From NCBI RefSeq assembly GCF_029784135.1, contig NC_073744.1, positions 29,308,981 to 29,372,980 of the forward strand: a DNA stretch of 64,000 bases, given 5' to 3'. The notes below the pieces were generated by a model. It was not told the DNA's origin. It saw only the letters and a program-made list of their open reading frames with translations, and ran no database searches. Source of the stretch: Toxorhynchites rutilus septentrionalis. Its lineage: Eukaryota > Arthropoda > Insecta > Diptera > Culicidae. Position 1 is the stretch's first letter, and every line of letters starts with the position of its first letter. Shown here one piece after another: positions 1 to 10,130 of this stretch. Both the position numbers and the translations under genes were made by a program.

Positions 1-76
1 AAGCATTCAACAATGTATGAACATATCTTGTTGGAACTCTAACTGTTTGTGTTACAACGAAATATATTTAAGGTGG
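1..76. repeat. dispersed repeat, inverted copy at 18908-18982
   Basis: The first ~76 bases match, in reverse complement, the segment at 18908-18982 with a few mismatches. Both contain the run from AAGCATTCAACAATGTATGA to a TTACAACGAAATATAT stretch. Two inverted copies 19 kb apart indicate a dispersed repeat. The sequence continuing from 76 to about 530 reads like ordinary mosquito repeat DNA and shows no convincing gene. Confidence 0.6.
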
Positions 77-530
77 TTTTAAGGGGGTATTCTAGTGTAG
101 AGACACGAATTTTGGACGTTTTTTCGAGCTCCGTAGAAATAAAACGAAAATTAATTTAAAAAAATTGAAATTAAAATTATACTATCCATTATATCATTAT
201 TAGTTCATCTATCTTTTAACAATAAAACAAAAATAGAACGATGAAAAAATATTCTTAATTAGAATAGTTACACGATGATGATGTGATGGGGTTAAAAAAA
301 AAGTTGTGCCATGGCGTACACGATTCCAGCTCTTCGTAAGATCCTCGGACAAGCCAAAAACATCTTTTTTTGACAAAATGGCGGCCGTTAAAAAAGGGGT
401 TCAGAACGTTTTTTCTCACGTTTCCCGATCTATTAAAAATAGTTTGAAAAAACTAGTTTCGAGAAAAAAGCGTTTGAAGTTTATTGTTATGGCCGTACCA
501 GATTAGATACCGTATCACTAAAATGGCAAG

Positions 531-1640
531 TTAGAACTTGGTAAATAATTGGAGTTTCGATAAGTCTTTTCTAGAGTATATTCTTGAACGCCTAAACTAC
601 ACAAATATGAACAATTTTTTTAATTTTTTTTTCCAAATTTCTAGACTAGAATACTGCCTTAAAGTAGTTGGACAGAGTGTATTGTTTAGGCGTTTCTCAG
701 GTTGCTTATAAATTTTCTTCGTCATCGGATGTTCTAATATGTAATAAGGATACAAAAGTAGGATGAATCAAGGAAAGAACCCTCGACACGGTCGTCTTGT
801 ATTGATATACATTCGAGTTTCGTACCGCCAGACTACGCGCTCACAAAATCGCATCACCCTCCGCAATGAATCTTGATTTTTACCCCTTCCCACTAACAAT
901 TATCCACGCTAGAGAGACAATCCCTCTGGCGGTGAATAGTCTACTAACATTCCTTCCTTTTCTCTGGTGACTGTAACGACGTGACCAGCGACAATTAAAA
1001 GTTCGAATCACCGAAACTTGCACACTGAGAAGACTTGCTCCTTCAAGCGTCATTCAGTGTGTAATTTTGCTGTTTCAGGTCAATCGTGAGAAGTAACTAT
1101 GAAGTGTACTGTCTACCCAAGCTCAAATTCTCGCGTAGACTAGCTAGAAATAACCATCCATTCCTTCATAGGACGTCGTCCCATATTTGTGCCACCTATC
1201 CTAACTCGCCAATTACAAGACAAATTTCGCACAGAACCACACACACACACACATAAACACTCGCATACAATCCCTCTCCTGCAGTGAGCATTTCCATCCC
1301 AAGCACCGCACACAGTGGGAGAAGTTTTTCTCACCCAAGCTTTCACACGTATCCTTTTTGGCAACGTTATATCGCACACGACGCCGTTCGAGGGGTGCGT
1401 GCGTGCTCGTACTCATACCGAATCCGTCTACCGACACAGATACACGATGTGTGGCCAACCCCTGGTGTGTGGATAGATTTGAGAAAGCGGTAGCGCGAAT
1501 AAAATGGTGTACAAGGCGGAGAAAAAATAAATACACACACACACGGTCGAATAAATGATCGTGGAGGAGCTTTGTGCGTCGCAAAGCGAGGAAAATTTTC
1601 ATCCCCTCTCCCGGAAAAGCTCCGCTGCGCGCGGGTGTAG
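531..1640. other. upstream intergenic region of the AT-hook gene
   Basis: No coding gene is visible. The segment holds a short CA microsatellite near 1240-1255, another near 1533-1545, and CG-richer sequence towards 1600. It probably contains the promoter of the AT-hook protein gene that starts downstream. I could not identify a TATA box or a specific start site. Confidence 0.4.
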
Positions 1641-2238
1641 CTGTGGTTGTGGAGGAAAAAGTCTCCCACAGATCTCCGTGAGCTGTGCTGTGTTGTGTGT
1701 ATCGCCCGTACGCGCGAGGAGGACATAAGAATTATTTCTCCAGTCGAGAACTTCTTCGGAACAATCCTCGCCAGATAGTAAAGGTAAGCCTTTCTGGAAA
1801 GACGATTTCTACCAGAGGACGCGGTGGGCGGATTTTTTGAAAATTCAAAGGTAATAGAAGTCTAGTGATAAGAAGTGTAGAATCAAAGAAAAGTTCAGAT
1901 TTTTCACTGGCGGTGTGAACCGTTTTTGTGATTCTGTGACGGAAATACATTTGGATTATTGGATTTTTCTCCCTTTCTCCGATGAACTGAGAGATTGCTG
2001 AAATGGCGAATGGCGTCCTGTCGAGAACGCTTTCCTGTGTGGATCAGTGTGCGGGGTTGAAATGATGCTGCGAGTTCAAATCTTGATTTTTTCCCCGTGA
2101 AATATTTTGTTACACTCCAGTGAAAAACATCCAACTCGAAGTTCGCGAAAGAAGGAAATTAACGATTCGCATTCCCTTTTCTAACGCCTATTTCCAGTGC
2201 AATAAAAGGTCAGACCGGGAATAACTCAGGAAAGCAAA
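1641..2238 (+). other. 5' untranslated exon and intron of the AT-hook gene
   Basis: A plausible non-coding exon ends at AAG|GTAAGC (exon end 1783). A matching acceptor, a pyrimidine-rich run ending in TTTCCAG at 2191-2197, lies 41 bases before the ATG at 2239. This suggests a leader intron of about 414 bp. The evidence is the splice consensus alone; the upstream edge of the exon is unknown. Confidence 0.45.
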
Positions 2239-2732
2239 ATGTCGGACACAGAGGTTGTTGAACCGAAAAAGGGTCGAGGCCGCCCTGCCAACCCCGAAAA
2301 GGTATTGTTTTGTAATGGTTTACGCACGGCTTCAAACAAACTAACAAGCACGCTCCTTCCCCTATTTGTTTTCTCTCACTTCGTTGCTTTACTTCCTGGC
2401 ACCCTTTTCCGCATCCCACCCTACAGAATAGCGTCGCCCCGAAGAAGCGAGCCCGCGCCGCATCACCAAAAGACAAAGTCGAGGAGAAGGAAAAGGAAAA
2501 GGATAAGGCGCTCGCTTCGGACGAGGAACCCTCGCCAAAGCGCGGCCGAGGCAGGCCCAAGGGAACCTCGAAAAAGGCCGCGAAAGCAAAGAAACCGGAG
2601 GCCAAAAAGGGACGCGGAAGAGGCAAAAAGAAACCCGCCAAGGACGAATCCAGTGAGGAGGAAGATGAGGAGGACGAGGACGAGGAGGAGAACGACAGCG
2701 AAGACAACGAGGAGAATGATGAATCCGACTAA
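2239..2732 (+). CDS. AT-hook DNA-binding protein, HMGA-like (122 aa)
   Basis: Spliced CDS join(2239..2301,2427..2732). The donor is AAG|GTATTG and the acceptor CCTACAG|AAT, and splicing keeps the frame. The 122-aa product has three basic AT-hook-type cores: KKGRGRP near residues 10-16, KRGRGRP at 59-65, and a weaker GRGRGKKK at 83-90. Lys/Pro-rich linkers follow, and the tail (about 95-122) is almost purely Glu/Asp. AT-hooks bind the minor groove of AT-rich DNA, and this layout (repeated hooks, acidic tail, about 100-120 aa) is that of HMGI/Y (HMGA) architectural chromatin proteins, so nuclear localisation is expected. The single 125-bp intron falls right after the first hook. An ATTAAA polyadenylation-like signal is at 2811-2816. 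A long antisense frame over the acidic tail is a composition artefact. Domain assignment is firm; exact orthology is not. Confidence 0.88.
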
Positions 2733-2829
2733 TCCTAACAAAAATCTAATCTGTATTATTGAGCCACCGTAATTTGAAGTGCGAAGTTTTTCGTATTAAC
2801 AGGAAGTATCATTAAACAAACCAACCAAT

Positions 2830-4140
2830 GAAAAGAAAAAAAAAGTTTTCTTAATTGCATCATAAACTGAACAAAACTATGGAAGCACAGTGTCAAAAAG
2901 GAAGGCGCATACGTTTGCCCGGGGTTATTCGAGCAAACTCAGAGCGAGAGAAACGCGTGAGTCCCGTTTTTGACTGGATTACGCACATTCCGTACGTCAA
3001 CACTTTTTCAATGTAACATTATTGTTCAATGTAACTGAATCTTTATTAAGTTCCGTCATCATAATGAAGAGCAAAAACATACAAAACAAAATAATAATAG
3101 AAACACACATTTTAATACATAACTCTTTCGGCATTAGTAGTGAAATAAACAAAGGATAAGTTAAAACAATCATACGAATCTGCGTTTCATTTTTTCTATC
3201 TTTTGATCGTTAAAATGATCATCTTCAATTGATGGCGCATGACTACTTGTTTTTGAATGCGTTGCTAAGGATGCGTCGCCTCTTCAGTACTGGACAATAG
3301 TTGATCGAATAGTGCTTCGAATATTGAATAGATAGCGAAAAATTTAAAATAACGTATGGCTGCGAAACCGTTTTTTTTTACGTAGAACTACGTCTTTCCG
3401 GAAGGGTGCCAAATCAGAAAACAGACGCTTACAATTCGCTAACCTCGTAACGGTTTAAATTCATTAAAACTGAAAGAACTTCCTTTTTTCTCAAACATTT
3501 GTTCTGCCGATTTGTATGCTAACCCTACCCGTATTTCGAATGCTTAAAGCTCGAACATTTCTTAACAGATCGGAAAGATGTTTTCATCAATTGATAGGAA
3601 ATATTTCTACGCGTCTATCATAATTAATAAAATGTTATTTATCATGAGATGAACAACTGAATAACTGTAAAATGTCAAGCGTTATCCAAACGCACTAACT
3701 GCCAAGTTTTGTTTGTCCCGATTTACGGTTTCCCCAACACAGACTTCAAAATCGATGTACCTAGGGAAATCCGCTTTGTCAAAACATGCAAGTCGGGGGT
3801 ATTTTTTTCCCACAGAGCTGTGTTTTTTTGACGTAGGACTACGTCTAACCGGAAGATATAGGGGGTGAAATGGAAATCTAGGCACTAAACAAGTAGGAAA
3901 AAATGCAAGATTTGGAACGCTTATAACTCGAGCATTTCTCAATAGATCGCAAAGGTTTTTGCATCAATTGATAGGAAATATATCTACGCATCTATCATAA
4001 CGAATAACATTTCATTTTTCTTGAGATAAATAATTAAATAATTGTGAAATATCAAGCATTGTCAAAATGCACTATGTGCCCATTTTTGATTGGTCCATTT
4101 TATGCTCCTCAAATCGTACCGACCAAAACGGGCAACCAGA
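2830..4140. repeat. tandemly duplicated dispersed repeat
   Basis: No gene is seen. Two related blocks, about 3365-3690 and 3815-4080, share a T-run followed by ACGTAG-ACTACGTC then CCGGAAG, and further on the run ATCAATTGATAGGAAATAT and similar AT-rich sequence. The ACGTAG/CTACGT core recurs near 12905-12920. This is a degenerate direct duplication of a dispersed element whose class I cannot name. Confidence 0.55.
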
Positions 4141-4189
4141 GCAGCAGCGAAATAGAATGAAGCACGATTGGGAAGGAAAAAGAAAAAAA

Positions 4190-5040
4190 TGAACGAAACA
4201 TTGGTCGCAGTCTCACACATGCGTAACTCTCGAGCCAGCCAGTCAGCTTAAAAATCCCCGCTCCGCTGCCGTAACGATCATTCTTTGTGTGGACACCGAC
4301 TGGACAACATCGTTGCTGGACGAGCTGGACGGCGAAGGATCGACTGCCTTTCTCAAGGCAAGAGGCCGGAGGTGGTAGCGCTGGAGTAGAGTAGCGTAGA
4401 GTTTTCGAAGGGCCTTTCTCAAGGCTAGAGACGAATGAAGTGCAAAAGTTTAAAGTCTCTATAATTCAAGACCTTCCTTCCGTAACGATCATTCTCATCC
4501 AAACCGTACACCACATCGGTTCGCATCACAACACATCAACAAACCAACCCAAGCAGCCATGCCTGGACATGGTAAAGGAGGAAAAGTGGAGGGAAAGGCA
4601 AAATCCGCTCGAACCGTGTTGATCTGGAGTTCCCCGCAAGGGTAGCTAGGCCGAGCGCGTTAGTACCAGTGCACCAGTCCACCTAGCCGGCGTTATATAG
4701 TTTCGGCCACCGAAGTGATCGAGTTAGCTGGCAAAGCTGCTCGCGACGATAAGAAAACCCGCATTCGGAACAGAACACATTCGGTTCGGTGGACATCAAG
4801 ACAACAGGCAGTTGCAGCGAGTGGCGAGTGGCAAACGCAACCGCAAAACGGCATCAAGTAGCAGAAGAAAAAAGTTTGTTCTTTATACAAACTGCTTTGG
4901 TGGCAAATCCAGAACAAGGCGGCATCGAGGGCGTTCGAAATGGTTTTTTTCAAAACCACGAGTACTAAGTTTTCTAAATTGGAACCATTCCATAAAACAA
5001 GGCGCTTTTCAGGGCCATTAAACCTTCCAAAAAAGAGTTT
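4190..5040 (+). pseudogene. histone H2A-derived pseudogene with histone 3' stem-loop
   Basis: From the ATG at 4559 the sequence reads like the H2A amino end (GHGKGGKVEGKAKS), then loses frame. Later H2A-like pieces such as RKG, AERV, APVHLAGVI and LAGKAARDDKKTRI can be followed to about 4765 through stops and a deletion. Beyond that the H2A core and tail are replaced by unrelated sequence. The unit still ends in a histone-type 3' processing signal: GGCGCTTTTCAGGGCC at 5001-5016 (6-bp stem with one non-pairing position, 4-nt loop), then a purine stretch AAAAAAGAG at 5029-5037 in the position of the histone downstream element. H2A packages DNA in nucleosomes; this copy cannot encode it. Related units lie near 5.4 kb and at 12.3 kb. 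Confidence 0.75.
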
Positions 5041-5399
5041 AGGAAATACAGTTCAATGCTTTCTAAAACAATATCCAAAATAATAATAAAACACAAATTG
5101 ATTTTTTCATGATTTGTTTGCCAGGATATGATGAGTATGTGAATTTGGCAGTTGTTCTGAGCTTATTGATTTTCACCAATTCTTAAATTGCTTCTAGATT
5201 GAAAGTACAGTAATTTACACTTATCTCGACATTTAGCTAATTGGACGGACCTGTAATGCGACATATTTAGTTTTACATTTTTGTAAACATAGAGTTCGGG
5301 GTCCAAATTATGACCCCACATTGAAAGTCGACACTGTACCACTGTCATCGCAAATGTTCAATTACAGGTTAAAATTACCTCCAATCCGATACTGAGTGG

Positions 5400-5625
5400 T
5401 GGTAATGCGACGTGCCATTGAATGTAATTTACTGTAAAATATGTCACAAGCTGGATGGGAAGAAATTTTCCAACTGTGAAAGCTGGGGCGAGTGGCAAAT
5501 GCAATCGCTAAACAGAAAGGTTTAGCCGAACAAGATGGGGATATCGAGTGATAACAAAACAATAAACTCTTTAGATTGAAGATAATTTTGTGATCCTGAA
5601 AAGGACCCTTTTTAGCCTGCATGTG
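5400..5625 (+). pseudogene. partial copy of the histone-derived unit (3' part)
   Basis: This matches the second half of the unit at 12590-12776: the shared stretch contains ACAAGCTGGATGGGAAGAAA and continues to the GTGATAACAAAA run. It ends in a decayed stem-loop-like GGACCCTTTTTAGCC near 5603-5617. The H2A-like 5' part is missing. The interval 5041-5399 before it holds AT-rich repeat sequence with no recognisable gene. Confidence 0.6.
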
Positions 5626-5955
5626 AATCCAACGAGCGAACAAATCGTAATGAATGTATTTTTTCATGTTTCTTTGTTTTTAAGAGGCTTTAAACTTTGC
5701 AGTTCATTCGCCTCCAGCCCAGTGAAGAGCCACAATAAAACCAGTCCAGAGGGGACTGGCGAAAGGGAAACCAACAAAATCACTCATCAGACCTGTCCGC
5801 TCGACTCTCGGTTAAAGAAGAAGGTAGGAAGGGATCCTATGCTTCATAAGATATTTAATATATGCTGTAAAGAAAAGTAAAAATTTACTGATCCGAGGAC
5901 CAAAGCAGTAACGAAGCACAAGTGACCCAGCGAAGGGCGTGTTCCAAAGCCAAAA
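5626..5955. other. unassigned interval between histone fragments and LINE
   Basis: No convincing gene. A 96-codon frame across the start of this stretch has no recognisable domain. A GGCCCTTCTCAGG string at 5972-5984 resembles half a histone stem-loop but cannot pair properly. The 3' boundary of the adjoining LINE is somewhere near here and could not be placed exactly. Confidence 0.35.
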
Positions 5956-6441
5956 AACAAAAAGGCCCTTCTCAGGAGGATAGGAAGGAAAGGAGTGGAA
6001 AGGATTTGGGTGGGATTAGTGGATTGGGAGGGGGTGGGAGTGGTATGGGAAGGAAAGAGGGGAGGAGTAGGTGTGGGGTGGGGTGAAATGAAATGAAATA
6101 CAGTTTGAATAGATAATAAAATATAGTGGTTTTGAATTTAATGGTATATAGTATAGCTGAAAAATGGAGAGGTTTATTTAATGAATTTATTCTCCTTGGT
6201 GAGTGTGGCTGTAGGAATAGGAAGTTGATTAAAGTATAATGTAATGGATAGAAGATAGATGTGGGTATGAAAGTATATATTATATTATTTGTTATTTAAT
6301 ATTATTGAATGCGTGTATATACATGTATGAATACCTTCCTTCCGACCCGTACATACATGTGTATACACACATAAACACGCATACATGACTGTGAAGTGGC
6401 GAACTTTAATAAGCACTTTCCAAGGTATTTAGTATTTCGGT

Positions 6442-9400
6442 TTAGATTTTACCAAAGAAGTCGGTTTCTTTCAGAAACGCAATTAAATTGGTTTCTTGGG
6501 TCTCGTCTCTACTGAGGATATCTCGGAGACTCTGACCTATGTTGTGTCGGACTCGAGCATCTTTGGTATGTTGACATTCAAGTAAAAGATGGCTAACGGA
6601 AACCGGAGCTTCGTTGCAAGCACATTGGGGTTTTTCGGCTCTGCAGAACAAGTGTGAGTGGGTGAAGTTAGTGTGCCCAATTCGAAGACGGGTAAGGACT
6701 TGCCTTTCCCTACTATTGAGGCGGTCATCCCAAGGGAGAGTGGAATTTTTAATTTTATGAAGATGAGTGGGACGGCTGTTTATCCAGCCTATGTCCCAGC
6801 TTTCACGGACTTGCTGTTTTACCCAGCGGACAATGTCAGATGGAGGACAGGGCATGTCTGGGGGATCTATTTTGCTGCCCTTGCCGGCCAGTATGTCGGC
6901 GGCTGTGTTTCCACGGATTCCTGAGTGACCAGGAACCCAGCAGAAGGAGATGTTTTTATTTGAAGCAGCCTCTTCTGTTTGCTTAATCCATGGGTGTTTG
7001 CTGTTTCCACTCAGAAGATCGTGGAGACAGCTAGCTGAGTCTGAGAATATTGTGGTAGGAAGAAACTCATGGGTGCATTCTTGGGTAGCTATTAAAAAGG
7101 CGAAAGCTTCCGCACTGAAGATGGAGCATTGCGGTGGAAGAGAAAAGCTACCAGTGTATCTACTCTCAAAGACTCCACATCCAACTCCATCGGCACTGAC
7201 TGAACCATCTGTGTATACCTGGTGGTTGATTTGAAAATTGGATGCAACGAGGTTATTGAAGCAGGCTTTGACTTTTGGAGAAGGGTCTCCCGCTCGAACT
7301 GTCTTGAGAAGTTCAAGGTTAATGTTCGGCGGTTTGACGTTCCAATTTCTTCCCGTCGCAGATGAACGTTCACATATATCGGGAAGATCTTTGTTCGTGA
7401 GATTTTTGAACCATGTTTTAGCTCTATGTATTAATGGGACATTGTGGTCGCTTTCGGGGAGTGACAAGTGACGGATGGCTTTATTGGTGATGGCTTTTGT
7501 TACCAGGTGGGTGAAGGGAAGTTGCCCACTTTCTGCCATTACAGCAAGAGTGGGACTGGTGGGAAAAGCGCCAATTGCGAGCCTAATCGCTTTATTGTAA
7601 ATTGGTTGAATGGTGTTTAACACCCTGTCCCCTCCACGGCTGAAGGTGCCTATTCCGTAAAGGATTTGTGGGACCAACCAAACATTTACAACATTTAGCA
7701 ACGTCTTTCTATGACCAGAGGTTAGGTTGCCTGCGATAGACTTGATGATGTTCAATTTCTTTCTGGTGGCTATTTTGGTCTTTTGGGAATGTGATAGGAA
7801 GTTGAGTTTCTTGTCGAAAGTAACCCCTAGTATTTTCAATGTCCTCATTGTAGGGATCGGGATTTTGTTGAGCTGAAGATAGGTTCTCCTTCTGAGAGCT
7901 TTTCCGATATGTATGTGTTTGGATTTCTCCGGGGAAATTTTAAAACCTGTTTTTAGAGCCCAGTTTTGGATGGAGTCTAAGGTTTTTTGAAGCCTCTTTC
8001 TCTGAATTAAGCCGAAGCAGCTCGTAGAGATAAGAGTGATGTCATCTGCATAGACTATGACCTTTATATGGTCCGGGATAATCTCGAATAGAGATTGCAT
8101 GGCAATGTTGAAGAGGGTTGGTGAAAGTGCTGAGCCTTGTGGGAAGCCGTTTTCTGGGATTTTTAGAGAAGATTGGTGGTTGTTAATAACGGTTTTGAAA
8201 GACCGGTTTTCTAGAAAACTTTTAACGAAGAGACCTAATCTCCCACGAATCCCCCAGTCGAAAAGGCTTTTCAGCACTGGGTACCTCCATGCCCGATCGA
8301 AGGCCTTGGATAAATCCAGGGAAACAATATCAATGTGGTGTAATTTTTCAGTTGCGTCGTCTAGGATTTTTTCGATTGCTACAAGGCAATCTTCTGTACC
8401 TTTTCCCGCACGGAAGGCGAATTGTCTGGGATCAATCAGCTTATTTGACTCTAGAAAAGTCGTTAAGCGTCGATTGACCATTTTTTCCAAGACTTTCCCA
8501 ACACAACTTAGGAGAGTGATGGGGCGGAAATTGTCAAGAAGATGGTTGTTCATGTCTGGTTTCGGGATACAGATCATTAAACCCTCTTTCCAGCAACTGG
8601 GGAGGGTTCCACTGTCCCAGACTTTGTTGAGGAGCTTCAGAAGTGCTTTTTTCCCGAGATGGGGTAGATTCTTAAGCATAGGGTAGCTAATGTCATCAGG
8701 TCCTGTGGATCCTTGTTTGACTTTGTTCAGTACCCAATCGAGCTCTTTGAGGGAGAGGTTTTTGTTGAAGTCAAATTCCACATCGGTATGAAAATCGATG
8801 GGAATTCTTTCGCATTCCGTTTTGTGGGTTAGAAAGGTTTGGTCGTAGTTTTGATTGGAGGAGGCGGAAGCAAAGAAATCTCCAAACGCCTCGGCGATGA
8901 TTTTCCGGTCATTGGTGTATTGACCGTTAATTAGAAGATTATATTCTTTGCTTCTTTTCTTTCCATGAAGCCTGCCAATCTTACTCCATAAATCCTTTGT
9001 TGACGCGTTGGGATTAATTTCGCTGACGAATTTAACCCAACTGTTGTGCTTGGCTGTGTTGATAGCAGTCTTAGCTTCTTTGCGAGCCCTTTGGAACTCT
9101 GCAAGCAGAGTGGGTCTCAGTGGGCTGTCCGGATGGGCCTTTCTTAATTTGCGTAGGGCCTTACGTCGACCTTTGATCGCTGCCTTCAGCTCAGGCGACC
9201 ACCATGGGACACATTTCCTGCCAGGGATGCCACTGGTTCTGGGGATGTGCACCATTGCAACTTCTAGGACAACTTTGGAGAATTCCTTGGCTGTCCAATC
9301 TCGTTTAGCGGAGAGGCGGTTTTCAATGTCAAACTGATAGCCAGCCCAGTCAGCGTATTCAAATTTCCATCTTGGCCTTGTTGAAAACTCTGGAGAAGTT

Positions 9401-10095
9401 TGGCCGAAGGAAGTGAAGATTGGAAAATGATCGCTTCCGCAAGTATCATCGTGGATGTTCCAAGAAAGTTTTGAAGATAGTTTGTCTGATACTATAGTGA
9501 GATCGATGGCTGAAGTAGTACCAGAATAATGGATTCTGGTGTGTTGGCCGTTGTTAAGAAGGAGAAGAGAATGGTCGGATATGAAATCCTCAATGATGGA
9601 TCCTTTTCGATCGAGGTATGCACCTCCCCAGGCGTATGAGTGGGCGTTGAAATCACCCATAAGCATGATTGGGGCGGGAAGTTGGGCGAACAGATGGTCC
9701 AGTTGGCCGCGTAGAGTGTTCGGATCGGAATCATTAGTGATGTAGATGCTAACGACGGTGATTGGAAAGGGGTGTTTAATGCGCACTACCACTGCCTGAA
9801 GATCAGTGGTAATGGGAAGAAGATCATGTGGAGTGCCATCTTTGATTGCGATTGCAACTCCGTTTTTTGAGGGGTTGGGACCCTCTTTGAAATATGTGAT
9901 ATATTTTGAGATGAAGTGTTTATCGAAGTTGTTTGGAGTCATAGTTTCTTGAAGGGCTATGACTGTGGGATTAGAGTTTGAAATAAGCATTTTCAGTTCT
10001 AGAATATTTCGTCGGATACTTCTGATGTTCCATTGTATCCCGAATTTCTGTGTTGGAGTGAATGTGTTGGTGTTTTTAACTCTAATTCCTAAGTC
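6442..10095 (-). CDS. LINE ORF2: endonuclease, reverse transcriptase, RNase H
   Basis: The frame is open from 10095 to the stop at 6442. The first ATG is at 9990 and would give 1182 aa. Counting from that ATG: AP-type endonuclease with QET (14-16), GDFNAH (112-117) and SDHFP (186-190); reverse transcriptase with LDLSKAFDRAW, FPQGSALSP and catalytic YADD near 645; RNase H with YTDGS near 924, SAEAFAF, SDSASC and WVPGHSG near 1018; and a Cys/His cluster close to the end. Together these nick target DNA, copy element RNA into it and degrade the RNA strand. The first endonuclease motif (QWNIRS) lies upstream of the first ATG, so the true start is non-AUG or the AUG has been lost. All catalytic motifs and the full frame are intact. 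ORF1 ends 35 bases upstream of the open frame. Confidence 0.9.
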   Translation of the reverse strand, partial: DLGIRVKNTNTFTPTQKFGIQWNIRSIRRNILELKMLISNSNPTVIALQETMTPNNFDKHFISKYITYFKEGPNPSKNGVAIAIKDGTPHDLLPITTDLQAVVVRIKHPFPITVVSIYITNDSDPNTLRGQLDHLFAQLPAPIMLMGDFNAHSYAWGGAYLDRKGSIIEDFISDHSLLLLNNGQHTRIHYSGTTSAIDLTIVSDKLSSKLSWNIHDDTCGSDHFPIFTSFGQTSPEFSTRPRWKFEYADWAGYQFDIENRLSAKRDWTAKEFSKVVLEVAMVHIPRTSGIPGRKCVPWWSPELKAAIKGRRKALRKLRKAHPDSPLRPTLLAEFQRARKEAKTAINTAKHNSWVKFVSEINPNASTKDLWSKIGRLHGKKRSKEYNLLINGQYTNDRKIIAEAFGDFFASASSNQNYDQTFLTHKTECERIPIDFHTDVEFDFNKNLSLKELDWVLNKVKQGSTGPDDISYPMLKNLPHLGKKALLKLLNKVWDSGTLPSCWKEGLMICIPKPDMNNHLLDNFRPITLLSCVGKVLEKMVNRRLTTFLESNKLIDPRQFAFRAGKGTEDCLVAIEKILDDATEKLHHIDIVSLDLSKAFDRAWRYPVLKSLFDWGIRGRLGLFVKSFLENRSFKTVINNHQSSLKIPENGFPQGSALSPTLFNIAMQSLFEIIPDHIKVIVYADDITLISTSCFGLIQRKRLQKTLDSIQNWALKTGFKISPEKSKHIHIGKALRRRTYLQLNKIPIPTMRTLKILGVTFDKKLNFLSHSQKTKIATRKKLNIIKSIAGNLTSGHRKTLLNVVNVWLVPQILYGIGTFSRGGDRVLNTIQPIYNKAIRLAIGAFPTSPTLAVMAESGQLPFTHLVTKAITNKAIRHLSLPESDHNVPLIHRAKTWFKNLTNKDLPDICERSSATGRNWNVKPPNINLELLKTVRAGDPSPKVKACFNNLVASNFQINHQVYTDGSVSADGVGCGVFESRYTGSFSLPPQCSIFSAEAFAFLIATQECTHEFLPTTIFSDSASCLHDLLSGNSKHPWIKQTEEAASNKNISFCWVPGHSGIRGNTAADILAGKGSKIDPPDMPCPPSDIVRWVKQQVRESWDIGWINSRPTHLHKIKNSTLPWDDRLNSRERQVLTRLRIGHTNFTHSHLFCRAEKPQCACNEAPVSVSHLLLECQHTKDARVRHNIGQSLRDILSRDETQETNLIAFLKETDFFGKI

Positions 10096-10130
10096 TTAAT
10101 TGTGTGTATGTTTGAACTATTCAAAGAGAA

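Noticed and set aside
306..506. 66-codon basic frame
   Set aside because: Lies in repeat-like DNA, has no domain, and no sign of selection or promoter.
2210..2741. Antisense Ser/Leu/Val-rich frames over the AT-hook gene
   Set aside because: Mirror image of the Glu/Asp/Lys-rich sense codons.
5972..5990. Third histone stem-loop (GGCCCTTCTCAGGAGG)
   Set aside because: The two arms do not pair over six bases and no histone-like sequence precedes it closely.
8057..8686. 209-codon + frame inside the I-type LINE
   Set aside because: Antisense shadow of the reverse transcriptase region.
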